From the NCBI GenBank assembly GCA_028768525.1, contig CP054837.1, positions 1,160,001 to 1,224,000 on the forward strand: a DNA stretch of 64,000 nucleotides. The letters are read 5' to 3'. The stretch is from Desulfobacter sp. (GTDB lineage Bacteria > Desulfobacterota > Desulfobacteria > Desulfobacterales > Desulfobacteraceae). Below the pieces are notes generated by a model. That model did not search any database, was not told the origin of the DNA, and saw nothing but the letters and a program-made list of their open reading frames with translations. The position numbers and the translations under genes are program-made. This document shows, in pieces, positions 51,667 to 60,757 of this stretch (its first letter is position 1; each line of letters starts with the position of its first letter).

Positions 51667-53103
51667 TTATGGTTGGGGACGGGTATAGATCGCATCCATG
51701 GCCGCAGCCAGGGGGCGGATATCCGCCATATTTTCTATGCTGAGTATGGTTTCGGCGGTATGGTTCACCGCCTTCGGGGAAGCCTGGGGACAGAATTTCA
51801 TTATTTTTTGAATGATGTCATCCTGGGTCATGGGATCCCTGGGGTCCCCCTTGGGGATGTCCACCTGCCGGTCAAATGTGCTGCCGTCCTGCAGACGGAT
51901 CTCCACCCGTGTGGCGGTTTTTTCCGGATAGACGGCATTGAGTGCTTCGTCGGTGGCCACCTGGATCTTATTTGAGAATTCCAGAAGCGCCCTGTCCTCA
52001 AGCCGGTTCTCCGTGACCTGGGCCGGGCCCAGTTCGCCGTCGGCCAGGCAGGCGGCCACCACCCATGGGATGGAAAACTGGGCAGACACAAAGGAAGGCG
52101 GCTGATCTTCGGCCGCTGCAACGGGTTTGCCCACGGCCAGCTCGGCAATCCCGTAGGTGAAGACCCGGACCGATTCAATCTGCTCTACAGCCAGTCCGTG
52201 TTCCCGGCGCAGGCCCAGGGCGGCCTGGGCGGCCCCGTGGGTGTGGCGGCAGGCTGTATAGGGTTTGAAATAGACATCTTCCATGGAATAGGGTTCCCCC
52301 AGGTTGGCCGTAAGTTTGTTAAGGTCGGGATCCGCCGCCGTGGTGATTTTGGTGAACCCGCCGTTGAGGTGGGAACCCTCCAGAATATAGGGGGCACCGG
52401 TCACCCCCCGTTCGGCCAGCCCCGCCGCCATAAGGCCGCAGGATGCCCCCTGCCCCCCCTGGACGATTTTGACTGTATACCCGCCCATGAGGGTTTCCGC
52501 CGTGGATACGGGCAGGACATACCCGGCATTGCCCAGGGCGGCGGCCATGGCGACCCCGTCCAGGTCCATCAGCCGCCCTGCGGCGGCAGCCGCGCCCAGG
52601 GCCCCACAGGTCCCTGTGGGCAAAAAACCGCCCAGGGTGTGCCAGGGATGCATGGCCGCCGACACCCGGTTGGCCGCCTCGTACCCCGCCACAATGGCTT
52701 CGATGATCTGCTTGCCTGAAAGGCCCCGGTCTTCGGCCAGGGCGAAAGCCGCAGGGATGACCGCGACCCCGGGATGGTTCCCGCCGAACCTCACCCCGTC
52801 CTGGGCCTCTATGGCCTCGGCGGATGTGCCGTTGATAAAGGCAGCATGGTGGATGTCCGTTGTAAAATCCAATCCTAAAACCCTGGACCGGCCCCGGCTG
52901 CCCAGGCTCCGGATATATCCGGCGGTCTGCTGGACCGCCCCCAGGCTCAGGGACCCGTAGATATTGGCCAGATAGTCCAGAATACAGAGCTTGGCTTTGT
53001 GGACCACGGTTTCGGGCAGGGCCCAGTACCGGACGCCGGCGCAGAAATCGGCCAGCACCCGGGTGGGGGCCTGGGCGCAGCTATCGGATGCGTTTGTAGT
53101 CAT
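51667..53103 (-). CDS. MmgE/PrpD family protein
   Basis: The 478-residue protein has the all-helical MmgE/PrpD lyase core with FINGTSAEAIEAQDG, GGNHPGVAVIPAAFALAE and the HTHGAAQAAL motif. The family includes 2-methylcitrate dehydratase, cis-aconitate decarboxylase and iminodisuccinate epimerase, so lyase or isomerase chemistry on a dicarboxylate is likely. The substrate is unknown. Its start has an AAGGAGG box. It stands between the CoA-transferase and acyl-CoA dehydrogenase genes. Confidence 0.85.
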   Translation of the reverse strand: MTTNASDSCAQAPTRVLADFCAGVRYWALPETVVHKAKLCILDYLANIYGSLSLGAVQQTAGYIRSLGSRGRSRVLGLDFTTDIHHAAFINGTSAEAIEAQDGVRFGGNHPGVAVIPAAFALAEDRGLSGKQIIEAIVAGYEAANRVSAAMHPWHTLGGFLPTGTCGALGAAAAAGRLMDLDGVAMAAALGNAGYVLPVSTAETLMGGYTVKIVQGGQGASCGLMAAGLAERGVTGAPYILEGSHLNGGFTKITTAADPDLNKLTANLGEPYSMEDVYFKPYTACRHTHGAAQAALGLRREHGLAVEQIESVRVFTYGIAELAVGKPVAAAEDQPPSFVSAQFSIPWVVAACLADGELGPAQVTENRLEDRALLEFSNKIQVATDEALNAVYPEKTATRVEIRLQDGSTFDRQVDIPKGDPRDPMTQDDIIQKIMKFCPQASPKAVNHTAETILSIENMADIRPLAAAMDAIYTRPQP

Positions 53104-53112
53104 GGGGCCTCC

Positions 53113-53907
53113 TTATACATATCCTTTTTTTTCGTAGATTGAGATCATGCCGAAGGGATCCAGCACGGTCCTTAACACCTCCAGTTCTTCCGGGGTGGGG
53201 GGCTGGGTCTCCTGGACGGTATCCGAAATATTCAGATCCCAGGGGGTGTGTTCAATGATTTCCTCTATGGTGCTGCCCGGATGGTAGGAGGCCAGATAGG
53301 CCTCCTTGGTCTCGGGATCGAATCGGAGTACCCCCTTGTTGGTGATCAGGGCATGGGGGCCGGTATTTTCATCCATTCCCCATTTTCTGCGGGCCCCGGG
53401 GCCGTCGATATACCCGGGGGTGGTGATGAAATCCACATGGTGGGCCAGCCGCCGTTTGTCGTGGAGGGCGATGATCAGGGTCTTTTTGGCCAGGGCGCCG
53501 ATGGGATTGGCCCCGCCGCTGCCCGGCAGCCGGGTTTTGGGGCGGTTGTAGTCGCCGATGACCGTGGTGTTGATATTCCCGAAGCGGTCCACCTGGCTGC
53601 CGGAGAGAAATCCCACATCCACACGGCCGGCCTGGAGAAACATGCCCATGATATCCACCAGTCCGCCGATCATGGCGGCCCCCGGGTTGAGGCAGGGGTC
53701 TCCCACGGAGAGAGCCGGGCGCAGCGGTTTTGCGTCGATGACGCCGGACTCCTGCATCATCACCGCGTTGGGGGCATGCATATGCTTGGCAATATTGGCG
53801 GACATGGTGGGAAAACCGGTTCCCACGATGACCAGATCCTGGTCGGATATTTCCCTGGCCCCGCAGCAGGCCATTAGTTCGGGCTTGATATAGGGTTTAT
53901 CATTCAT
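53113..53907 (-). CDS. Class I CoA-transferase, beta subunit (glutaconate-type)
   Basis: The 264-residue subunit has the catalytic Glu in MMQESGVID (about residues 49-57) and the family segments GRVDVGFLSGSQVDRFGN and GSGGANPIGALA. Glutaconate-type CoA-transferases move CoA between short dicarboxylate or acid pairs. A related steroid-ring hydrolase (IpdAB) shares the fold, but this subunit keeps the ESG motif. I chose the ATG at 53907 because the ATG three codons earlier overlaps the AAGG box. Confidence 0.8.
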   Translation of the reverse strand: MNDKPYIKPELMACCGAREISDQDLVIVGTGFPTMSANIAKHMHAPNAVMMQESGVIDAKPLRPALSVGDPCLNPGAAMIGGLVDIMGMFLQAGRVDVGFLSGSQVDRFGNINTTVIGDYNRPKTRLPGSGGANPIGALAKKTLIIALHDKRRLAHHVDFITTPGYIDGPGARRKWGMDENTGPHALITNKGVLRFDPETKEAYLASYHPGSTIEEIIEHTPWDLNISDTVQETQPPTPEELEVLRTVLDPFGMISIYEKKGYV

Positions 53908-53931
53908 TATCTGCATCCTTGTATCTTGGGT

Positions 53932-54867
53932 TTAATAGGCGTAGCTCACCGGAAATCCGTAATCGAATTTGGCCTTAAGCTTATCGAAGGCCCCGTACCC
54001 GAACCGGTCGATATAATGCTGGATATAGGCGGTCCTGTCCTCAATTCCGTATACCCATTCATCCAGGAATTTTTCAAAATCCTCCTGGGTGTTGGAGGCC
54101 TGCTGGTAGACATAGCCGAATGAAAAATCCGTATCGTAGAACCCAGGGGTGTAACCGGGATGGGCCCCGAAGGGTTCCTCCACCACGGCCGCCACCCGGG
54201 TGCCGGAGACGATGGTTCTGGAGGGGTCCTTGCCGATGGTTTCCCTATCCACCAGCCGTTCGCAGGAGACGATCACCTTTTTGGCGGCATTGGCCCCGTA
54301 CATGCAGTCCCCTCCGATGCCCCACATCTGGGCATTGCCCGCCTCATCGGCCTGCTGGACATGGATGATGGCCACATCGGGATTAAGCGCCGGCACCACC
54401 ACCGTGGGGCTGCCGTCAAAGGGGTTGTCTATGAGCTTGTACTTATTCTCCCCCATAAACGAGGAGACATTGAGCAGATCCGAACCGGCCATATCCCGCA
54501 CCGGCACAAAGGGCATGCCCATGGCCCCGGCCATGAGCATCATGGGCAGGGAGAGGTTGGTGTACTCCTCCACCTGGATGGGGTGGGGAATCCCTTTTTC
54601 CACGGCCCGCCTATAGCAGCGTCCCAGGCCGTAGATGCCCAGGGACAAAAATGTGGAGATAAACCCCTTGACGCATCCGGCGCCGATCAGCATGTCAAAA
54701 TCGTCTGCGGCATTGCTCCGCGTGACGGTCAGCTCCCGTTTTTTCTGGCGGATGATTTCATGGACGGCGGAAAAGGGGGTTCTGCAGATATACCCGCCCA
54801 TGAATAAAATATCCCCGTCCCGGACATGGTCGGCGATGGCCTCTTTCATGGTTACAACTTTATTCAT
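53932..54867 (-). CDS. Class I CoA-transferase, alpha subunit
   Basis: The 311-residue subunit has the start MKEAIADHVRDGDILFMGGY and the family block LNPDVAIIHVQQADEAGNAQ (about residues 159-178), followed by GGDCMYGANAAKKVIVSCE. It forms the heteromer with the subunit encoded next. The 15-base gap between the two genes and the order A then B fit the family. The acid it activates is probably a product of the glycyl-radical enzyme encoded just upstream. Confidence 0.85.
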   Translation of the reverse strand: MNKVVTMKEAIADHVRDGDILFMGGYICRTPFSAVHEIIRQKKRELTVTRSNAADDFDMLIGAGCVKGFISTFLSLGIYGLGRCYRRAVEKGIPHPIQVEEYTNLSLPMMLMAGAMGMPFVPVRDMAGSDLLNVSSFMGENKYKLIDNPFDGSPTVVVPALNPDVAIIHVQQADEAGNAQMWGIGGDCMYGANAAKKVIVSCERLVDRETIGKDPSRTIVSGTRVAAVVEEPFGAHPGYTPGFYDTDFSFGYVYQQASNTQEDFEKFLDEWVYGIEDRTAYIQHYIDRFGYGAFDKLKAKFDYGFPVSYAY

Positions 54868-54896
54868 ATCGACCTCTTTTCTTTGGGTTGCAGCCT

Positions 54897-57311
54897 TTAG
54901 AAACTGAATTCGAACCGGTTGATGATCTCTTCCTGGGCGATGTCGCTGAGCTTGGTGAACAGGGCCGAATACCCTGAAATCCGGACCACCAGGTCCGGGT
55001 AGAGTTCAGGATTGTCCCGGGCATGGCAGAGGGTTTCCTTGTTGACCATATTAAACTGGACCTGGGCCCCGCCTCTGCGGAAATAGGCCCGGATCAGGGC
55101 ACAGAACAGATCCGGGTCCACGGACTTGCCGTCAAAGCGCATGTTCAGGTTGGCCCCGTTGTATATCCGGTCCAGGGGCAGCTTGGTGACCGAATTCATC
55201 AGGGCGGTGGGGCCTTCAAAGGTGACGCCGTTGGAGGGGGTGATCCCGTTGCCCAGGATGTCCCCGGCCCAGCGGCCGTCGGGGGAGGCCCCGGTAAACG
55301 CGCCCATGGTGATATGGAAACCCACGGAAAATATCCCCGGCCAGAAGGCCCCGCCCCTATAATGTTTCCGGCCCTCGAGGGCCAGGGCCAGGTGGTCCGC
55401 TACCTTAGCCGCCATGGCATCGGCGTCCCCATGGTCGTTGCCGTATTTGGGAACCTGACTCAACAGGAATTCCCTTTTGTCTTCGGCATCGGTCCAGTCT
55501 TCTGCCAGCCATTGGGAGAGTTCTTCCAGGGTGAACCGTTTTTCCTCGAACACGGCCCTCTTAAGGGCAAAAAGGCTGTCCGCCGTATTGGAAAACCCCA
55601 TGAACTGGACCCCGGTGGCATTGTAGACGGCCCCGCCCCGGGTCAGGTCCATCCCCTTGTCCATGGGCCCCTGGATCATGGACGAGGCAAAGGGAGAGGG
55701 CAGGATATCGGCAATGGTCTGGTCCAGGCAAAAGATGCCCTTCACCATCTGGCCGATGAAGTGGGACACCTGGGCATCATAGGCATCAAATACCCGGTCA
55801 AAGTCGGAAAGGGTTTCCGGAACACCGGTCTCAGGGCCGGACAGATATCCGAAGATATTGTCCACCCCGTTGCTCAGGGCCAGTTCCAGGCATTTCATCA
55901 GATTAAACTGGACCGCAAAGGTGGACCCGAAGGTTTTACCCTGGGCATTGGGCTCCAGGCAGCCCACCACCCCGTAATCCCGGGCGTCTTCCAGGGTATG
56001 TCCCCCCTTGACCAGGGTGCTGACAATGGTCCGGTCATTGAAAAAATGGAGGAGCACCCCCTCCCTGGCGTACTGGGCCGCCTTTTTGAACAGGCCTCCC
56101 ATGGGGGGGGATTGGCCGGTATCCGGGCCCAGGCGGACCCCGAAATTGGGCTGGACCGTCCGGATGGATGCGTAGGCGTCCAGGATCACATGGCTCAGGC
56201 CGTTGGCGGCGTCCCGGCCGTCGCGGCCGACCCCGCCCACGGTCACGTTCTGGGTGGTCTTTCCCTCGGTGCCTTCGCCCCCCGGGATGTAGGCCTCTTC
56301 CAGGACATTCCAGATTTCGTTAAGCTTGAGAAAGAGCAGGCAGATCAATTCCCGGGCCGAATCCTCTGTGATCCTGCCGGCCTCAATGTCCGCCTGATAA
56401 TAGGGATAAAGGATCTGGTCCAGCCGGCCCAGGGAGACGGAATTGCCCCCGGTTTCAATCTGGGCCGCAAGATGGATAAAATAAACGGACTGGACCGCCT
56501 CATGGAAACTTTCGGCCGGATACTCCGGCACCCTGGCGCAGATGTCTGCAACCCGTTCCAGTTCGGCCCTCCGGACGGGATTTTTTTCTGCTCCAGCCAT
56601 TTCCCGGGCGGTGCGGGCATACCTGCCGGCAAAGCGGCAGACCCCTTCCATGGACCGGATGGCTGCCCGGTAAAAGATCCCTTTTTCCCCTGATTTTTCC
56701 CCGGGCTTTTCATCTTGACACTTATCATCTAGGGCCAGGGCATCCAGGTGCTGCCGGGCATCCGCTATCATTCCGGAAAGTCCCCTGGAGAGTACCCGGG
56801 TGTGGTCCATGGTAAAATGGCCGATCCCATAGGTGATCTGGAGCATGAAGGTGAAAATATACTTGTCCATGTCCCCTGCCACGTCCGGGTCCAGCCGCTG
56901 CTCGAAAATATCCTCCACGGACCGGCCTTCCCAGAAGGGCAGAATCCTGTTTTTCAGTTCCTCTTTTTCTTCCGGGGTGATCAGGGCCCGCTGGACCTGG
57001 CGGCGGTCAAAATTGTCCACATCCCCCCGGATCCAGCGGTTCTTGTTTTCCGGAAACAGGGGGGCGCCCTTGAGTTTGGCGGTCCTGCACCCCACAATGA
57101 GTTCGTCCTCCCGGATGACGACCCGGATCTGGTTCAGGATCTCTCCAAATGCCCGGCTCATGCGTGTCAGGGGATGGGCATCCCAGTGTCGCGCCATGGA
57201 TCCGGTGATGTATCGAGCCCGTTCCACACAGACTTCCTGGGGCGCGTTGATGATCCGCTCCCGGATCCGCGCCACCCGCTGGGTGGATGCAGGCAAAGAT
57301 TCGGCCTTCAT
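54897..57311 (-). CDS. Glycyl-radical enzyme of the PFL family, substrate unknown
   Basis: The 804-residue protein has the radical glycine Gly780 in RISGYSALF near the C-terminus and the thiyl-site Cys451 with Glu453 in GVVGCLEPN. This C-x-E pair is typical of dehydratase, decarboxylase and C-N/C-S lyase members and differs from the Cys-Cys of pyruvate formate-lyase. The stretch FGSTFAVQFNLMKCLELAL follows. I cannot tie it to a known subgroup by eye. It sits with a CoA-transferase, acyl-CoA dehydrogenase and SDRs, so the product is probably a carboxylic acid taken through CoA thioesters. Confidence 0.88.
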   Translation of the reverse strand: MKAESLPASTQRVARIRERIINAPQEVCVERARYITGSMARHWDAHPLTRMSRAFGEILNQIRVVIREDELIVGCRTAKLKGAPLFPENKNRWIRGDVDNFDRRQVQRALITPEEKEELKNRILPFWEGRSVEDIFEQRLDPDVAGDMDKYIFTFMLQITYGIGHFTMDHTRVLSRGLSGMIADARQHLDALALDDKCQDEKPGEKSGEKGIFYRAAIRSMEGVCRFAGRYARTAREMAGAEKNPVRRAELERVADICARVPEYPAESFHEAVQSVYFIHLAAQIETGGNSVSLGRLDQILYPYYQADIEAGRITEDSARELICLLFLKLNEIWNVLEEAYIPGGEGTEGKTTQNVTVGGVGRDGRDAANGLSHVILDAYASIRTVQPNFGVRLGPDTGQSPPMGGLFKKAAQYAREGVLLHFFNDRTIVSTLVKGGHTLEDARDYGVVGCLEPNAQGKTFGSTFAVQFNLMKCLELALSNGVDNIFGYLSGPETGVPETLSDFDRVFDAYDAQVSHFIGQMVKGIFCLDQTIADILPSPFASSMIQGPMDKGMDLTRGGAVYNATGVQFMGFSNTADSLFALKRAVFEEKRFTLEELSQWLAEDWTDAEDKREFLLSQVPKYGNDHGDADAMAAKVADHLALALEGRKHYRGGAFWPGIFSVGFHITMGAFTGASPDGRWAGDILGNGITPSNGVTFEGPTALMNSVTKLPLDRIYNGANLNMRFDGKSVDPDLFCALIRAYFRRGGAQVQFNMVNKETLCHARDNPELYPDLVVRISGYSALFTKLSDIAQEEIINRFEFSF

Positions 57312-57391
57312 AGGAATCTCCCTTTTGACGGCCCGCCTCGGCGGGCAGGGTTATGTCCAAGGCGTCCCTTAAAACAGGGCCGCAACAGCAC

Positions 57392-58219
57392 TTACTTGAT
57401 ATTCATATGACTGAGAAGAATATGGTCCCGTATGGGGCCCGGAAGCACCTTGTTGAGAAAAAGAAAAAAGGTGCTCATGAAATCCACCTGGTTGTGGAGT
57501 TTTGGCTTTTTCGCCTTAAGAACCTTATATATCCGCCGGGCTGCGGCCTCGGGTGTGGTGGCGTCTTTGATCAATTCGTTGTCCCGGGAGATAAACCGGC
57601 CGGCCCGCTCCCTGTAAACCGAGGCTTCCGGCGGAAGGGTATGGATTTTTGAGGCGAATGCCGTGGAAACCTGGGCCGGTTCGATGAGGGCCACCTGTAT
57701 GCCGAAGGGCTTGACCTCCATACGGATGGCCTGGACCATGCCCTCTATGGCGAATTTGGTTGCCGTGTACACCGACTCAAATGGGAAGGGGATCTGGCCC
57801 ACCAGGGAGGACATGGCCACAAGCTTCCCCTTGCCCTGGCTACGCATGGCCGGGATAAAGGCCTGGAAGACTGCGGCCGTCCCCATGACATTGATATCCA
57901 GGCATTGTGCCGCCCGGTCCAGGTCCACCTCCTCAAAGGGGCCGAAGAAGCCGATGCCGATATTGGATAATACCGTATCCACCCGGCCGAACCGTTCAAG
58001 CACCCGGTCCTTGAATTCCCTGACCCTGTCCCGGTCCAGGATATTAATCTGTTCAAGGAGGTGGTCAGCGCCCAACCGGTCAAGCTCCCGGCCCAGGCTT
58101 TCAAGATCTTCCTGGTTCATATCAAACCCTGCGATACTGTCTCCGGACCGGGCCAGCATTTCGGCCACCTGCCGGCCCATGCCCTGGGCCAGGCCAGTGA
58201 TGACGACAACCTGCTTCAT
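57392..58219 (-). CDS. Short-chain dehydrogenase/reductase
   Basis: The 275-residue SDR has the NAD(P) glycine motif TGLAQGMG (residues 8-15), DMNQEDLE that may select NAD(H), the NIGIG strand, catalytic Ser in MSSLVG and YTATK with catalytic Tyr and Lys. The C-terminal third is longer than usual and carries a hydrophobic segment (about 244-260). It oxidises a hydroxy group or reduces a ketone. It lies between the epimerase and the glycyl-radical gene, in the same operon. Confidence 0.88.
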   Translation of the reverse strand: MKQVVVITGLAQGMGRQVAEMLARSGDSIAGFDMNQEDLESLGRELDRLGADHLLEQINILDRDRVREFKDRVLERFGRVDTVLSNIGIGFFGPFEEVDLDRAAQCLDINVMGTAAVFQAFIPAMRSQGKGKLVAMSSLVGQIPFPFESVYTATKFAIEGMVQAIRMEVKPFGIQVALIEPAQVSTAFASKIHTLPPEASVYRERAGRFISRDNELIKDATTPEAAARRIYKVLKAKKPKLHNQVDFMSTFFLFLNKVLPGPIRDHILLSHMNIK

Positions 58220-58279
58220 GATCTGCCTCCTTAAATTATTGTTTTTTTTGTAATCTTATATCGGGGATAACCGCCGGGG

Positions 58280-59290
58280 TTATCCGTGTGCCGCCTCCAT
58301 CTCCCCGGGCCGCACTTCAAGCTGCGCCGCCTTAAGTTGGGCCATGGAGCCCTCAAAATCCGGGTAGTCCATGGTGAAACCGGTGGCTTTCAGCTTGGCG
58401 TTGTCCACAATATAGTCCTGGTATAAATATTTGACGGCCTCGTATTCCAGATCCGGGATCCGGCCCTTCATCCGGGCGGCAAAACCCTGGATCCGGGCCA
58501 GGGCCTTGACCAGGAACAGGGGGAGCCGGACCCGGGGGCGGAGGGTGCCGAAGGTGTCGGCGGCCAGGGTCAGGGCCTGGGCCAGGGTGGGGTGGGAATC
58601 CTCGCAGATATTATAAATCTGTCCTATGCACCCCTCTTTTTCCGACAGAAAATAAAGGGCCTTGGCCACATCCTCGGCCCGGATGTTGGACAGACGCTGC
58701 CGGCCCGAGCCCGGAATGGCCGAAATATTTGTCGGCCGTGAAAATGCCTTGCCGGCGCCATCGGCGCATCTGGGCCCGTAAACGGTGCAGGGCCTTACAA
58801 TCACCGCAGGCAGCCCCTCTTCCATCCGTTTGAACACCACATCCTCACCGTCCCGCTTGCTTTTACCGTAATCGTTTTCCGGATGCCGCTCATCGGTTTC
58901 CCGGTAGGGGATGCCCTGGTAGTATCCGTAAACACTGGTGGAGGTTACATGGATAAAGCTTTTGACCCCCTTTTCCAGGGCCAGCCGGGTGATGGCCGCC
59001 ACCCCCTGCACATTGACCGGATAAAGTTTCTCATAGGGGGTGGAAAGATTGCAGACCGCCCCCAGATGGAAGACCCGGTCAACACCGCCCTCAAACAGAG
59101 GAACAAGGCTTTGGGGATCGGTGAGGTCCGCCCCCACAAATTCCACCCCCAGGTCATTGAAAAAGGTAAGGTCTTTTCCGGGCCGGGCCGTCGCCCTTAC
59201 CCTGACCCCCTGGCGGGCCAGGTACTCCACCACATGGCTGCCCATGAATCCGGCAGCGCCGGTCACAAGGGAAATGCCGGTGAGTTTCAT
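58280..59290 (-). CDS. NAD-dependent epimerase/dehydratase (3-beta-HSD-like)
   Basis: The 336-residue extended SDR has the Rossmann motif VTGAAGFMGSHVVEYL (about 9-24), VFHLGAVCNLSTPYEKL and the catalytic Tyr/Lys in NDYGKSKRDGED. It is related to 3-beta-hydroxysteroid and NAD-sugar epimerase families. Its start overlaps the end of the PadR gene by four bases (ATGA), which puts it in the same transcript as the regulator. Confidence 0.85.
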   Translation of the reverse strand: MKLTGISLVTGAAGFMGSHVVEYLARQGVRVRATARPGKDLTFFNDLGVEFVGADLTDPQSLVPLFEGGVDRVFHLGAVCNLSTPYEKLYPVNVQGVAAITRLALEKGVKSFIHVTSTSVYGYYQGIPYRETDERHPENDYGKSKRDGEDVVFKRMEEGLPAVIVRPCTVYGPRCADGAGKAFSRPTNISAIPGSGRQRLSNIRAEDVAKALYFLSEKEGCIGQIYNICEDSHPTLAQALTLAADTFGTLRPRVRLPLFLVKALARIQGFAARMKGRIPDLEYEAVKYLYQDYIVDNAKLKATGFTMDYPDFEGSMAQLKAAQLEVRPGEMEAAHG

Positions 59291-59838
59291 ATTTCCTCCT
59301 GTTCAGGTGCACTTTGGAGTTCATCTATTTCCTGCCTGGACGATTTCAGCCATTCCAGATACATCAGGTTCATTTTGATTCCCAGGTCCGCCACCTGGTT
59401 AACGAAAATATCCTTTGACCGCCACTTTTCCTGGTTCCTCCGGCGGAGAACCAGCTGGTCTTCGTAGGATCGGATCTGTTCGTCAAGCAATTCCAGAGCC
59501 CTGTCCTTGTCACCGAACCCGAAAAAGACAAAACGCATTAAAAAGGGATCTCGAAGAAGCATGCTCTTTTCGGGAGAGGATTCCAGCCATTCCCTGAAAA
59601 CGGTTTTCCCCTGGTCCGTGAGAGAATAGAGTTTTTTGGGCGGTCCCTTCCTGCCGTTCTGGATGGATTCGCCCATGGAGACCAGGCCTTCCTGCTCCAA
59701 TTTCTTAAGGTTGGGGTAAATCTGGCCGTAGTTCACGGACCACATATGGCCGAAATTTTTTTCTATATGTTCCTTGATTCTGTACCCGTGCATATCTTCG
59801 TAGTGCAGCAGGCCGAGGATGGCGTATTTGAGGGACAT
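59287..59838 (-). CDS. PadR family transcriptional regulator
   Basis: The 183-residue regulator has a winged helix with SLKYAILGLLHYEDMHGYRI and YGQIYPNLKKLEQEGLV (about residues 1-60), RKGPPKKLYSLTDQG as the wing, and a C-terminal dimerisation helix. PadR proteins often repress phenolic or xenobiotic responses and are released by the inducer. The ATG at 59838 has six bases from AAGGAG, whereas an earlier ATG directly abuts it. It heads the catabolic operon and probably senses its substrate. Confidence 0.88.
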   Translation of the reverse strand: MSLKYAILGLLHYEDMHGYRIKEHIEKNFGHMWSVNYGQIYPNLKKLEQEGLVSMGESIQNGRKGPPKKLYSLTDQGKTVFREWLESSPEKSMLLRDPFLMRFVFFGFGDKDRALELLDEQIRSYEDQLVLRRRNQEKWRSKDIFVNQVADLGIKMNLMYLEWLKSSRQEIDELQSAPEQEEI

Positions 59839-59877
59839 GGACATCTCCTTGATCTCAAGGGCTTATATGAATTTTTA

Positions 59878-59909
59878 ATATATAGAAAGTATATATTAAA
59901 ACTATATAT
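59878..59909. promoter_or_regulatory. AT-rich inverted repeat, candidate PadR operator
   Basis: ATATATAG (59878-59885) and CTATATAT (59902-59909) are exact inverted repeats centred about 55 bases upstream of the PadR start. PadR-type sites are often AT-rich dyads of this sort (ATAT-N-ATAT). It could cover the operon promoter. Confidence 0.5.
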
Positions 59910-59971
59910 AAGTGAAAATTCCCCGGGTCAAGTAAAAAAATAAAAAAATGACTAAGGCAGCAGAAACGCGG

Positions 59972-60757
59972 CTATCCGCCGATAATGGGGGATAATCCTT
60001 TTTCTTCAAATACCCGGGCAACGGCCCGGATCCGGTCTGCGCCGGGAGGAGACGCTTTCTCCATGGGATTTTTAAGTCCCAGATCGGCATATTTTCGCGC
60101 CCCGGTGTTATGAAAGGGAAGAAGGTGAATCTGTCTATAACGTGTACGGCGAATAAGAAAATCCGCAATCCCCCCAAGATTCTCACGGGTATCTGTCATG
60201 CCCGGAATAAGTGGAAACCTGAGCAAAAGGGGAATATTTTGGCCACTGAGCCGTTCAAGGTTCTTCAGGATCACCCCCGGGGATCTGCCGGTCAGTGCCC
60301 TGGCTCTGGATTCATCCACCACTTTGATATCGTATAGTACCAGATCGACGGCTCCGGCCACCGGCCCCAGGACGGCAAAAGGGGCGTAACCGCTGGTGTC
60401 CAGGCAGGTGTGAATCCCGCGATCCCTGAAGGCAGCCACCAGGGCCGTTAAAAGACCGGGCCGGACAAGGGGCTCTCCCCCTGAAAAAGTGACCCCTCCC
60501 CCGGATTCCTCAAAATAAACCGCATCCTTTTCAATTTCCCGAACAAGATCCCTGACAAGGCCCTGGTATTTTTCTCCAGCCCGGCCGCCCTCCCCCGCCC
60601 GGGTCTTGCCTTTGCCCGGCATGGGCTGGCTTTCCGGATTGTGGCACCAGGCACAGAAAAGGGGACAGCCCTGGAAAAAAATGGTGGTCCGGATGCCCGG
60701 GCCGTCGTGGATGCTGTACCGCTGAATTCTGAATATGTCCGGAGCAAAATCAGTCAT
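59972..60757 (-). CDS. Glycyl-radical enzyme activase (radical SAM)
   Basis: The 261-residue enzyme has the radical-SAM cluster motif C-x3-C-x2-C at Cys31, Cys35 and Cys38 (GCPLFCAWCHNPE), followed by FSGGEPL and other SAM contacts. The insert between residues 43 and 70 has no cysteine, so the extra 2x[4Fe-4S] ferredoxin-like domain usual in non-PFL activases is missing. The size is close to the PFL activase. It installs the glycyl radical on the enzyme encoded at 54897-57311. It lies 133 bases upstream of the PadR gene, in the same direction. Confidence 0.88.
   Translation of the reverse strand: MTDFAPDIFRIQRYSIHDGPGIRTTIFFQGCPLFCAWCHNPESQPMPGKGKTRAGEGGRAGEKYQGLVRDLVREIEKDAVYFEESGGGVTFSGGEPLVRPGLLTALVAAFRDRGIHTCLDTSGYAPFAVLGPVAGAVDLVLYDIKVVDESRARALTGRSPGVILKNLERLSGQNIPLLLRFPLIPGMTDTRENLGGIADFLIRRTRYRQIHLLPFHNTGARKYADLGLKNPMEKASPPGADRIRAVARVFEEKGLSPIIGG

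Noticed and set aside
55023..56693. A 556-codon rightward open frame opposite the glycyl-radical enzyme gene
   Set aside because: Antisense shadow. The leftward gene has complete motifs and no room for an overlapping gene.
54897..57311. Pyruvate formate-lyase
   Set aside because: PFL has adjacent Cys-Cys at the active site. Here a single Cys451 is followed by Leu-Glu, and the acid-activation neighbours do not match PFL operons.
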